Source of the DNA: Plazaster borealis
Lineage: Eukaryota > Echinodermata > Asteroidea > Forcipulatida > Labidiasteridae
Direction of reading: 5' to 3'
DNA: 64,000 nt
Assembly: GCA_021014325.1 (NCBI GenBank)
Contig: CM037462.1
Location: forward strand, 19,922,135-19,986,134
The translations under genes and the position numbers were made by a program. The notes under the pieces are model-generated. The model was not told the origin of the DNA. It was given only the letters and a program-made list of their open reading frames with translations, and did not search any database. Below are positions 53,409 to 63,484 of this stretch, piece after piece; the stretch's first letter is position 1; every line of letters begins with the position of its first letter.

Positions 53409-53663
53409 ATACCATGATATTTGACAAGGTAACCGATTATGAATTGCTGATGTACGGTAACTCTGCCCTGTCTAAATAAAACCCTGTATCTTTTTCAACA
53501 AGACGCTGGATAAACCTCATTTCTAAAGTCGTTAGTTTTGTTAACATTGTCACTGTGCCCACAGTCACAAAACAAATTACTGTAGAAGAAATATATGTGT
53601 CAAAAACACATCTGTATCAAAACCAACATCTTGGCACTTTTAGCACTTGCCCACATTTTTAGC

Positions 53664-55070
53664 TGTGTCGTAGCGCAGCGCAGCGAAACAGCTCTTGTTT
53701 TCGTTAAAGTTTTTTGTGTTTTTTGGTGTGTTTTTTGTATTTTTCAGTACTCGCGTTTGTTTGCATAGTTCCTAAAGAGCAATTGCAATGAAACTTTCAG
53801 TGATGAAAGGCATTGGTGCCAGGAAGGTCCTAAAAGAAATTCGTCATGATGACGTCATCACCTGTCACGTGACGTCATCTTAAAGTTTAAAATTTTAAAT
53901 ATTTCAAAATCTATATCAAATCAGCCACAAGAGACCGTAGGTTTCTGTTTGTGGGATTGGGTGGGGAAAAATAAGGTCTTCATTTTGTTTCACGTGCGTG
54001 ACCTCACATGACCTCTACTTCCGGTTGAAACCGGAAGTGCCTCGTAATTCAAAAGTGGCAAAAGTTAAGAAGTTGCTTTCAACGATGTTAGTGTCTGGCA
54101 AGGGTGTGCAGTTAAAAAAAAATATCAATGACGTCACATTACGCAAGAGCGCCCTCTAGCAGCAGGTTGAAAACTCTTCAAAATGGACTTTTTGAAGATG
54201 TGATGTGGTGAAGTTTTGTGCAATCACTTCAAAATGTACACATATGTTGATCGTCAGGCAGCCATCATATGTGTGAAGTTTCAGATCAATGACGTCATCG
54301 AGGGTCACGTGACGCGGCATTATTCTGTGCACTTTTTTAAGTCGTATATCTCCCGAAGTATTTGTGCGATCATATTGAAACTTGGCAAGTCGTTGAAAAT
54401 GGCAAGTTCCTGTTGACGTCATGATGACGTCATCACACGATTTGTTATGATTTTTTCATTTTTTGCCCCTTTAAGTCAGAAATTGCTAACGGAACATGCT
54501 TTAATCAAAATTCTTTTTTAATTATACGTTGATCGTCAGACAGCCATCATATGTGTGAAGTTTCAGATCAATGACGTCATCGGGAGTCACGTGACGCGGC
54601 ACTAAATGTGCACTTTTTGAAGTCGTTTATCTCCCGAAGTATTAGTGCGATCATGTTGAAACTGGGTAGGTTGTTAGATATTGGCACGTTCCTATAAATT
54701 TTGAAGTAACGTCATGATGACGTCATCACACAATTTGTTATGATTTTTTCTTTTTTTGCCCCTTTAAGTCAGAAATTGCTAACGGAACATGCTTTAATCC
54801 AAATTCTTTTTTAAACAGGCTTAATATGTCATAACTGCTTCGAAACAAATTTGTAATCATCATGACGTCATAATTTGTCATGTTATAATGTCTTAAAGGT
54901 ACAGTTTTACAAGATATACAGACAATGAATTTGATCGCACTAGGCATTAAATTTTGTATTATTAATTTGATTATAATGTACACACTACAAGACTTTCATA
55001 TTCACTTGAGTAATTTGAAAAAAATATAAGCGAAACAGCTCTGCATTTGTGCACAAATGCAATCATGTCT
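53664..55070. mobile_element. Non-autonomous element with palindromic CTAG end (Helitron-like)
   Basis: Inserted between CCCACATTTTTA and TTTAGTTTTTATTTTG, which are contiguous in units 1 and 2. The left end AGCTGTGTCGTAGCGCAGCG folds with CGAAACAGCT. The right end GCATTTGTGCACAAATGC is a perfect 18-base palindrome followed by AATCATGTCTAG and then T, a typical Helitron 3' pattern. Two internal copies of about 300 bp start GTTGATCGTCAG (54247 and 54529). A 5' TC is not clear. Confidence 0.6.
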
Positions 55071-55627
55071 AGTTTAGTTTTTATTTTGTTTGCCAAAAAT
55101 AGTTGATGGACTGACGTTTCATCCCTAGCAGAGTTTTTCTCAGGGGCTAAAAAGCCTTTGAGAAAGACTCAGTTAGGGTCAAAAACATCAGGCCATTAAC
55201 TAATTTGTGCATAATAACATAGATCCTTTTGATTGGTAGGCAGTTTGCAACAGCTAAATTCTATTTTCACATTTTTTTTTCTCACCGTGATTTAAATATT
55301 CATGAAATTAAACCCATATGCAAAATGGTGAGCTGACTGCGACTTTGATGGTTCCCCTTTCTCCCCAATGTGACGTTGACAACGAAACATAATCTGAACA
55401 TAAACAAACAACAGTTTCTATCTCATACTTTTACATATTTATCTCTAACAAATTACTTTAGAATAGATTTATTAAGTACTCTACTGTCAGGTATGTTTTT
55501 TCATGCAGTTTTCGAAGGGTAAAGATTGTTCTAAAATGTAATAGAAAAAGGACTGTCTCTGGAATGAAACAGACATGCCAACGGAAACTAGGAGATTGTT
55601 TCCACTGGACCAGGGGACCTCTCAGTT

Positions 55628-55717
55628 TTATGGTCTTTGTCGCTTGTAGAGAAAGACACTAACAATACAGAGCATGGTCATTGACAGCCACATCAACACA
55701 CCAATCCAGGAAACATC
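55628..55717 (-). CDS. Extra TMEM179-like terminal exon, copy d
   Basis: Open frame D/G-VSWIGVLMWLSMTMLCIVSV-FLYKRQRP, TAA. The acceptor TTTTACAG is kept, but the pyrimidine tract upstream is replaced by GAGAGGGCAAGGCCA from the tandem-duplication joint, so splicing is expected to be weak. It may be a dead exon copy. Confidence 0.5.
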   Translation of the reverse strand, partial: DVSWIGVLMWLSMTMLCIVSVFLYKRQRP

Positions 55718-56925
55718 CTGTAAAATGGCCTTGCCCTCTCAGTGATGAAATTACAGGCCTGTAAAAAAGTTAAAGGTTTTACCATAAATAACCAAATAAC
55801 CTTAGAGACAGGATCCCTAAAAAAATCCTCCCAAAATTCCCCTTATTAAATAATTTGTTTATAGTTGAAATATTTATGTTTTAAAAAAGGCTTAAGTTTC
55901 CCATCATCTTTTGTTTGTTTGCCTGTACTGTATAGCCTCTAATAGCGAGGTTTTCATTTGTTCCATTAAAAACATGACAGGCCCCCAAAATAGTCCCACA
56001 GTAATACAATTAATATTTACATTTACTAAACTTATCTGGAAAATGGTTAAGTGCAAAAAAGAGTACATGTTTGTTTACATTCAGTAACTCTGTGCAGGGG
56101 GGGGGGGGGGCACAATCAAGAAGGGAAAAGCCATGCAATCAGGTTGGAACTGGAAACCCAATCCATATTCAAGGCTTCTATCTAAAGCAGGATTTGAATT
56201 ATTGTCAACAGAGGAGAAATAGTGTTGATTGAAGACGTTAGTTTTGTTAACATTGTCACTGTGCCCACAGTCACAAAACAAATTACTGCAGAAGAAATAT
56301 ATTTGTCAAAAAAACATCTGTATCAAAACCAACATCTTGGCACTTTTAGCACTTGCCCACATTTTTTTGTTTTTATTTTGTTTGCCAAAAATAGTTGATG
56401 GACTGACGTTTTGTCCCGAGCAGAGTTTTTCTTGAGGGCTAAAAAGCCTTTGAGAAAGACTCAGTTAGGGTCGAAAACATCAGGCCATTAACTAATTTGT
56501 GCATAATAACATTAGATCCTTTTGATTGGTAGGCAGTTTGCAACAGCTAAATTCTATTTTCTCATTTTTTTTCTCGTCTCACCGTGATTTAAATATTCAT
56601 GAAATTAAACCCACATGCAAAATGGTGAGCTGACTGCGACTTTGACGGTTCCCCTTTCTCCCCATTGTGACGTTGACAACGAAACATAATCTGAACATAA
56701 ACAAACAACAGTTTTTATCTCATACTTTTACATATTTATCTCTGACAAATTACTTTAGAATAGATTTATTAAGTACTCTACTGTCAGGTATGTGTTTTCA
56801 TGCAGTTTTCGAGGGGTAAGTATTGTTCTAAAATGTAATAGAAAAAAAGACTGTCTGTGGAATGAAACAGACATGCCAATGGAAACTAGGAGATTGTTTC
56901 CACTGGACCAGGGGACCTCTCAGTT

Positions 56926-57015
56926 TTATGGTCTTTGTCGCTTGTAGAGAAAGACACTAAAAATACAGAGCACGGTCTTTGACTGCCACATCAACACACC
57001 AATCCAGGAAACACC
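56926..57015 (-). CDS. Extra TMEM179-like terminal exon, copy c
   Basis: Open frame GVSWIGVLMWQSKTVLCIFS-VFLYKRQRP, TAA. Q and K inside the fourth hydrophobic segment would weaken a membrane helix, suggesting relaxed selection. The acceptor lacks a pyrimidine tract as in the other extra copies. Confidence 0.5.
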   Translation of the reverse strand, partial: GVSWIGVLMWQSKTVLCIFSVFLYKRQRP

Positions 57016-57299
57016 CTGTAAAATGGCCTTCCCAGCTAACACAATACGTTGTTACAACGTTGCACAACGTTGTGATTAGGTTGCAATTTGGTTGGTGGGA
57101 TGACAACGTTTTGACTACGTTGCAAGAACGTCAGATCTTAACATGATCTTCAACCAATGTTGTACATTGGTTGCATGTTGGTAATTTATGCAACATTACC
57201 GAAAGATTTTGTATGTAACGTGTTCACAACATTGTATTTTGGCATTATTACAACGTAGTATTTAAGTTAAGGCAACAACGTTGTCGATAAGTTATATTT

Positions 57300-57960
57300 T
57301 GGTCTTAATAAAATGTAGTAAATATGTTGTGACGAGAACGTTGTCTGCAGTTGTATTTTGGTTTTATCAAAACGTCATATTTAAATAGCGGCGGTCACAT
57401 TGTCTTGACGTTGTATTTTGGTAACAGTAAAACGTAGTAATTAGGTTGTGACGAGCACGTTGTCTACACGTTGTATTTTGGTAACATTAAAATGTAGAAA
57501 TTAGGTTGTGACGAGCACGTTGTCTACACGTTGTATTTTGGTTATATAAAACGTAGTAATTATGTTGTGACGAGCACGTTGTCTGCACGTTTCATTTTGG
57601 TTTTATCTAAACGTCATATTTAAATCGCGGCGGTCACGTTGTCTACACGTTGTATTTTGGTAATATTAAAACGTAGTAATTAGGTTGTGCCGAGCACGTT
57701 GTCTACACGTTGTATTTTGGTTATATAAAACGTAGTAATTATGTTGTGACGAGCACGTTGTCTGCACGTTTCATTTTGGTTTTATCTAAACGTCATATTT
57801 AAATCGCGGCGGTCACGTTGTCTACACGTTGTATTTTGGTAACATTATAATGTAGTAATTAGGTTGTGACGAGCACGTTGTCTGCACGCTGATTTTGGTT
57901 TTATCAAAACCTCATATTTAAATCGCGGCGGTCACGTTGTCTTGACGTTGTATTTTGGTA
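57300..57960 (+). repeat. 60-bp minisatellite inside the transposon, about 11 units
   Basis: Units such as GTGACGAGCACGTTGTCTAC, ACGTTGTATTTTGGTAACAT, TAAAACGTAGTAATTAGGTT alternate with a second type (AAACGTCATATTTAAATCGC, GGCGGTCACGTTGTC), giving a higher-order arrangement. Confidence 0.85.
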
Positions 57961-58189
57961 TTGCAAAGAAAAAAGTAGCCTACTATTCAAGTTGTGACAA
58001 CTATGTTGTCTCAACCTTCAAACGTATATTGTAACCATCACGCTGTGGCCATGTAGTTTTATCACAGCGTAGTATCTTCGTTTTTACCATCACGTTGTGA
58101 CATTAGTTTAATTCCAACGTACATAGTATTTATGTTTTGACCATGACATCGTATGGCGTTGTATTTAAGTTTGTATTGGCGATGTTAAG

Positions 58190-59010
58190 ACCATGTGTTG
58201 AATAGTTCAAGCAGCTCGTTTGGTTTTGGAAGACATTTATTAGCTAACAATTATTGGTAGGCCTAATGTTTGACATTGCAAACAATGTTTGTTCTCAATT
58301 TAGTTTTTTATATTGGTTGTCATCAATAAAATAGGCACTTGAGGAGCGGCGTTGCTCTAACAATGGCATTTAATGATCAATCTGAATAGTACTAATCATT
58401 AGTTGCATTTAATTGAGCTTATTGTGTCAAGCAGCAATGCGCCGGTGTGGGAGAAATTCGATTCTAACCCCCCCCCCCAACCTGTACAGCGGCATTCCAA
58501 GCTGTAGATAGAATCTTCTAGAGAAACATTTACACTTGATAGGATTTTCTATCCTCACTTAGGCCATTTTGTCCCCCGCTAAAAACTTCCTCTAAACCAT
58601 TGTGTTGAATAGTTCAAGCAGCTCAATCGTTGGGATGGTTTTGGAGGACATTTATTAGCTAACAACTAATGGTAGGCCTAATGTTTGACATCTCAAACAA
58701 TGTTTGTTGTCAATTTAGTTTTTTATATTGGTTCATAAATACAATAGGCACTTGAGGAGCGGCATTGCTATCACAATGGCATTTAATAATCAATCTGAAT
58801 AGTACTAATAACTAGTTGCATTATTTTAATTAAGCTTATTGTGTCAAGCAGCAGTGCGCCGGTATGGGAGAGATTTGATTCTATTGCCCCCCCCCCCACC
58901 ACCTCCTGTACAGCGGCATTCCAAGTCGTAGATAGAATCTTCAAGAGAGACCTTTTCCCTTGATAGGATTTTCTATCCTCACTTAGGCCGTTTTGTCCCC
59001 CGCTAAAAAC
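58190..59010. repeat. Tandem duplication of about 410 bp inside the transposon
   Basis: GTGTTGAATAGTTCAAGCAG at 58195 recurs at 58603. Both copies continue through GGAGGCATTTATTAGCTAAC-like text, a CCCCCCCCCC run and ACTTAGGCCRTTTTGTCCCC. Confidence 0.85.
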
Positions 59011-61275
59011 TTCCTCTAAAACAAAAATTTGCTCCTTAAATTCAAGACACCCAAAGTTTGTAGTACTTTTGGGTAGGCCTACCACTAATGTGTTTTGTTC
59101 AGTTTTGAAGAACAAATTAAAGACCTACGTTTCCGCTCAGGTACGCTCAACTTGCCGCATTAACCAGCGTGCGGAATGCTGCATGTCTATTACAAATTAA
59201 TATGACAACGTCATGACAACGTAAATATCACATATGCAAATTAGTAGATTGGGCTTAGAAGTTGTACAATTCCTACAAAATATTTTACGAAATTTAACAA
59301 ATTTATGAACTAGGTGTACTGGTTTCTTCTTGTAATTGTCTAAACTATCAGAGGATCATATGGACAAATAAAATTCAGTAACTAAACATGTAATTTTATA
59401 TTCAGAAACATTATTAAAATGGAAAGAATTAAAAACAATATACACCCATGACTGCCAAAGTCGGGAAATCGGGTTGTATATATAGTACACGCTGTACGAT
59501 GTATAGTATACAGGTGCAGTGAAGTCAGGTAACGGCAACCATGGTAAGTTTGTATATAAGTGATTCATTGATCATGTTGACATATCAATTAACAATATTC
59601 ATGAAACTATTGTATAATTAACTGATATAGCAAACGATAACTTAATATTGGGCTGATGTTGTGACAACGGTCAGGGTACTAGAAAAAAAAAATGTTGTTG
59701 CAACATTATTTTTAAATGACTATTTACAACAAGGCAACGTTGTGTATACGTGCCAACAACGTCGTCGTTTCGTTGCATCATTACGTTCTAAAGACGTACA
59801 GGGGAGTCGACAAAGATTCGTTGCTACAACGTTACTTAGATACTTAGATAACGTTATAACAACTAAACAAACACGCTCTGGGAACGTTGTTGCAACGTTT
59901 GTATAAGTTGTCATGAGGTCACTGGAAACGTGTCTTAAACGTACCAACAACGTGGTTGTTACCTTGCGTTATTACGTTCGGAAGACGTATAGGGGAGTCG
60001 ACAAAGTTATATTCATAACGTTGCTTACACCAAAGTCTGACTTCATTACAACGTTGTGAGAACATCAAATTGTTAGCTGGGTTGCCCTCTCAGTGATGAA
60101 ATTACAGGCCTGTAAAGTTAAAGGTTTTACCATAATTAACCAAATAACTTTAGAGACGGGATCCCTAAAAAAAATCCTCCCAAAATTCCCCTTTTTAAAT
60201 AATTTGTTTATAGTTGAAATATTTATGTTTTAAAAAAGGCTTAAGTTTCCCATCACCTTTTGTTTGTTTGCATGTACTGTATAGCCTCTAATTGCGAGGT
60301 TTTCATTTGTTCCAATAAAAACATGACAGGCCCCCAAAATAGTCTCACAGTAATACAATTAATATTTACATTTACTAAACTTATCTGGAAAATGGTTAAG
60401 TGCAAAAAAGAGTACATGTTTGTTTACATTCAGTAACTCTGTGGGGGTGGGGGGGGGGTGGGGGCACAATCAAGTAGGGAAAAGCCATGCAATCAGGTTG
60501 GAACTGGAAACCCAATCTATATGCAAGGCTTCTATCCAAAGCAGGATTTGAACTATTGTCAACAGAGGAGAAATAGTGTTGATTGATGACGTTAGTTTTG
60601 TTAACATTGTCACTGTGCCCACAGTCACAAAACAAATTACTGTAGAAGAAATATATGTGCCAAAAAAACATCTGTATCAAAACCAACATCTTGGGAGTTT
60701 TAGCACTTGCCCACATTTTTTAGTTTTTATTTTGTTTGCCAAAAATTGTTGATGGACTGACGTTTCGTCCCTAGCAGAGTTTTTCTCAAGGGCTAAAAAG
60801 CCTTTGAGAAAGACTCAGTTAGGGTCGAAAACATCAGGCCATTAACTAATTTGTGCATAATAACATAGATCCTTTTGATTGGTAGGCAGTTTGCAACAGC
60901 TAAATTCTATTTTCACATTTTTTTTTTCTCACCGTGATTTAAATATTCATGAAATTAAACCCACATGCAAAATGGTGAGCTGACTGCGACTTTGACGGTT
61001 CCCCTTTCTCCCCATTGTGACGTTGACAACGAAACATAATCAGGACATATACAAACAACAGTTTTTATCTCATACTTTTACATATTTATCTCTGACAAAT
61101 TACTTTAGAATAGATTTATTAAGTACTCTACTGTCAGGTATGTTTTTTCATGCAGTTTTCGAAGGGTAAGTATTGTTCTAAAATGTAATAGAAAAAAAGA
61201 CTGTCTCTGGAAGGAAACAGACATGCCAACGGAAACTAGGAGATTGTTTCCACTGGACCAGGGGACCTCTCAGTT

Positions 61276-61365
61276 TTATGGTCTTTGTCGCTTGTAGAGA
61301 AAGACACTAACAATACAGAGCATGGTCATTGACAGCCACATCAACACACCAATCCAGGAAACATC
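61276..61365 (-). CDS. Extra TMEM179-like terminal exon, copy b
   Basis: Same protein as copy d: DVSWIGVLMWLSMTMLCIVS-VFLYKRQRP, TAA. The acceptor TTTTACAG is kept without a pyrimidine tract. Confidence 0.5.
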   Translation of the reverse strand, partial: DVSWIGVLMWLSMTMLCIVSVFLYKRQRP

Positions 61366-62507
61366 CTGTAAAATGGCCTTGCCCTCTCAGTGATGAAATT
61401 ACAGGCCTGTAAAGTTAAAGGTTTTACCATATATAACCAAATAACTTTAGAGACGGGATCCCTAAAAAAAATCCTCCCAAAATTCCCCTTTTTAAATAAT
61501 TTGTTTATAGTTGAAATATTTATGTTTTAAAAAAGGCTTAAGTTTCCTATCACCTTTTCTTTGTTTGCATGTACTGTATAGCCTCTAATAGCGAGGTTTT
61601 CATTTGTTCCATTAAAAACATGACAGGCCCCCAAAATAGTCCCACAGTATTACAATTAATATTTACATTTACTAAACTTATCCGGAAAATGGTTAAGTGC
61701 AAAAAAGAGTACATGTTTGTTTACATTCAGTAACTCTGGGGGGGGGGAAGCCATGCAATCAGGTTTGAACTGGAAACCCAATCCATATTCAAGGCTTCTA
61801 TCCAAAGCAGGATTTGAACTATTGTCAACAGAGGAGAATAAGTGTTGATTGACGACGTTAGTTTTGTTAACATTGTCGCTGCACCCACAGTCACAAAACA
61901 AATTACTGTAGAAGAATTATATGTGTCAAAAAAACATCTGTATCAAAACCAACATCTTGGAACTTTTAGCACTTGCCCACATTTTTTTGTTTTTATTTTG
62001 TTTGCAAAAAATAGTTGATGGACTGACGTTTTGTCCCGAGCAGAGTTTTTCTTGAGGGCTAAAAAGCCTTTGAGAAAGACTCAGTTAGGGTCGAAAACAT
62101 CAGGCCATTAACTAATTTGTGCATAATAACATTAGATCCTTTTGATTGGTAGGCAGTTTGCAACAGCTAAATTCTATTTTCTCATTTTTTTTCTCGTCTC
62201 ACCGTGATTTAAATATTCATGAAATTAAACCCACATGCAAAATGGTGAGCTGACTGCGACTTTGACGGTTCCCCTTTCTCCCCATTGTGACGTTGACAAC
62301 GAAACATAATCTGAACATAAACAAACAACAGTTTCTATCTCATACTTTTACATATTTATCTCTGACAAATTACTTTAGAACAGATTTATTAAGTACTCTA
62401 TTGTCAGGTATGTTTTTTCATGCAGTTTTCGAAGGGTAAGTATTGTTCTAAAATGTAATAGAAAAAAGAAGACTGTCTGTGGAATATAACAGACATGCCA
62501 ACGGAAA

Positions 62508-62663
62508 CTAGGAGATTGTTTCCACTGGACCAGTGGACCTCTCAGTTTTGATTACAACGGTGGTGCGGGGGGCCTGTGGTCTTTGTCGCTTGTAGAGAAA
62601 GACACTAACAATACAGAGCACGGTCATTAACAGCCACATCAACACACCAATCCAGGAAACACC
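62508..62663 (-). CDS. TMEM179-like copy 3, terminal exon with lost stop codon (partial gene)
   Basis: The acceptor CTTTTACAG has a normal upstream tract, as in copies 1 and 2. It reads GVSWIGVLMWLLMTVLCIVS and VFLYKRQRP. The TAA found in all other copies is replaced by an inserted segment of about 24-27 bases (62550-62576 on plus), and the frame continues 22 residues (QAPRTTVVIKTERST...VETIS) to a TAG. The remaining exons should lie beyond 64000. The tail is Ser/Thr-rich and polar, with no family motif I know. Confidence 0.65.
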   Translation of the reverse strand, partial: GVSWIGVLMWLLMTVLCIVSVFLYKRQRPQAPRTTVVIKTERSTGPVETIS

Positions 62664-63484
62664 CTGTAAAAGAAAAATTAAAACATTTTGAGAACATTTT
62701 TCCCGGCCTGTGATTTTCAAGGTTTTTTTCCATTTACCTGTCTGTTGGCCTGCAGATCTTTTTGAAAGAATTATATGTAGCTCTTGTTCTGTACTTGTAT
62801 GATCACATTTTTAATGTTGTAAAGTGCCTTGGGGTTGGATCAGCGTGAGGGGCTCAATAAATCTAAATCTAAACTGATAGATATCTATAAACCTTTTAAA
62901 TATAAGATTTCTTTAGGGAGCTTCATCTTCAAACCAAGAGGACATCGTTTTCAACGTTCAGGTTTTTTCAGTTTCATACACTCTCCCATAATTCTCATCC
63001 TTAAACCATCCTGGGATGATCCTAAGATGAGTTGTTAATATCACCTTAGGGTGTTTTATTGTGACGTCACACGTTGCTTAACAATTAAGGTTGATACACA
63101 GCTTAAGATCAATCTTAGCTCTTTGTGAAATCATGTTCTTCCTCCATGGTGAAATCAACCCCTGGATCCAGTTGCAAACAGTTTAAACTATCGTCAAAAG
63201 TTGCAGCTGAACAGCAAAGTGCCCTTTAATATTAGAATGTGGGTTCAAATACATGGCCAGTCTCAAATTGTGTCCTTCAAGACACTTTACATTGATTTAC
63301 TTACTTTGAAGTGGTTTACAAAGGCAATACAATAATACAAAAAGTCTCACACAAAATCACTAAATTGAAAATACACTAAAACCAAAGAGGAAGATTATGT
63401 TAAAGCATGAGATCCAGTATAGTCTTGAATCAAGTAAGGTTTGCAATGACACCATGTACATGAATCTCTTTTATGAGTAGTAGT

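Larger units (their letters stand above)
57029..60083. mobile_element. 3-kb non-autonomous DNA transposon with CCCAGCTAACA ends
   Basis: The ends CCCAGCTAACA (57031) and TGTTAGCTGGG (60071-60081) are perfect inverted repeats. TT is present on both sides and single in the empty sites at 55727 and 61375, so the target duplication is TT. The interior has ACAACGTTGT motifs at both ends, a 60-bp minisatellite (57300-57960) and a large tandem duplication (58190-58600 and 58600-59010). No transposase is visible; short frames such as 58783-59115 and 59661-59906 are not recognisable. Confidence 0.85.
55718..62667. repeat. 1.3-kb tandem repeat carrying the terminal exon, three units
   Basis: Each unit runs from AAAATGGCCTTGCCCTCTCA to CAGGAAACAYCCTGT. 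Units: 55718-57023; 57023-57028 plus 60084-61371 (split by the insertion 57029-60083); 61371-62667. The joint CTGTAAAATGGCC fuses CTGTAAAA of the exon's acceptor with AAAATGGCC of the CAGGCCTG MITE, a 4-base microhomology. Confidence 0.88.

Noticed and set aside
59661..59906. 81-codon open frame in the 3-kb transposon as a transposase remnant
   Set aside because: It is composed of ACAACGTTGT-type repeats and is open on both strands, with no catalytic motif.
62021..62100. Second hammerhead ribozyme (GACGAAACGTCAG on minus strand)
   Set aside because: The GAAACGUC part fits, but no CUGANGA box with a suitable stem II precedes it; the sequence folds as a simple long hairpin.
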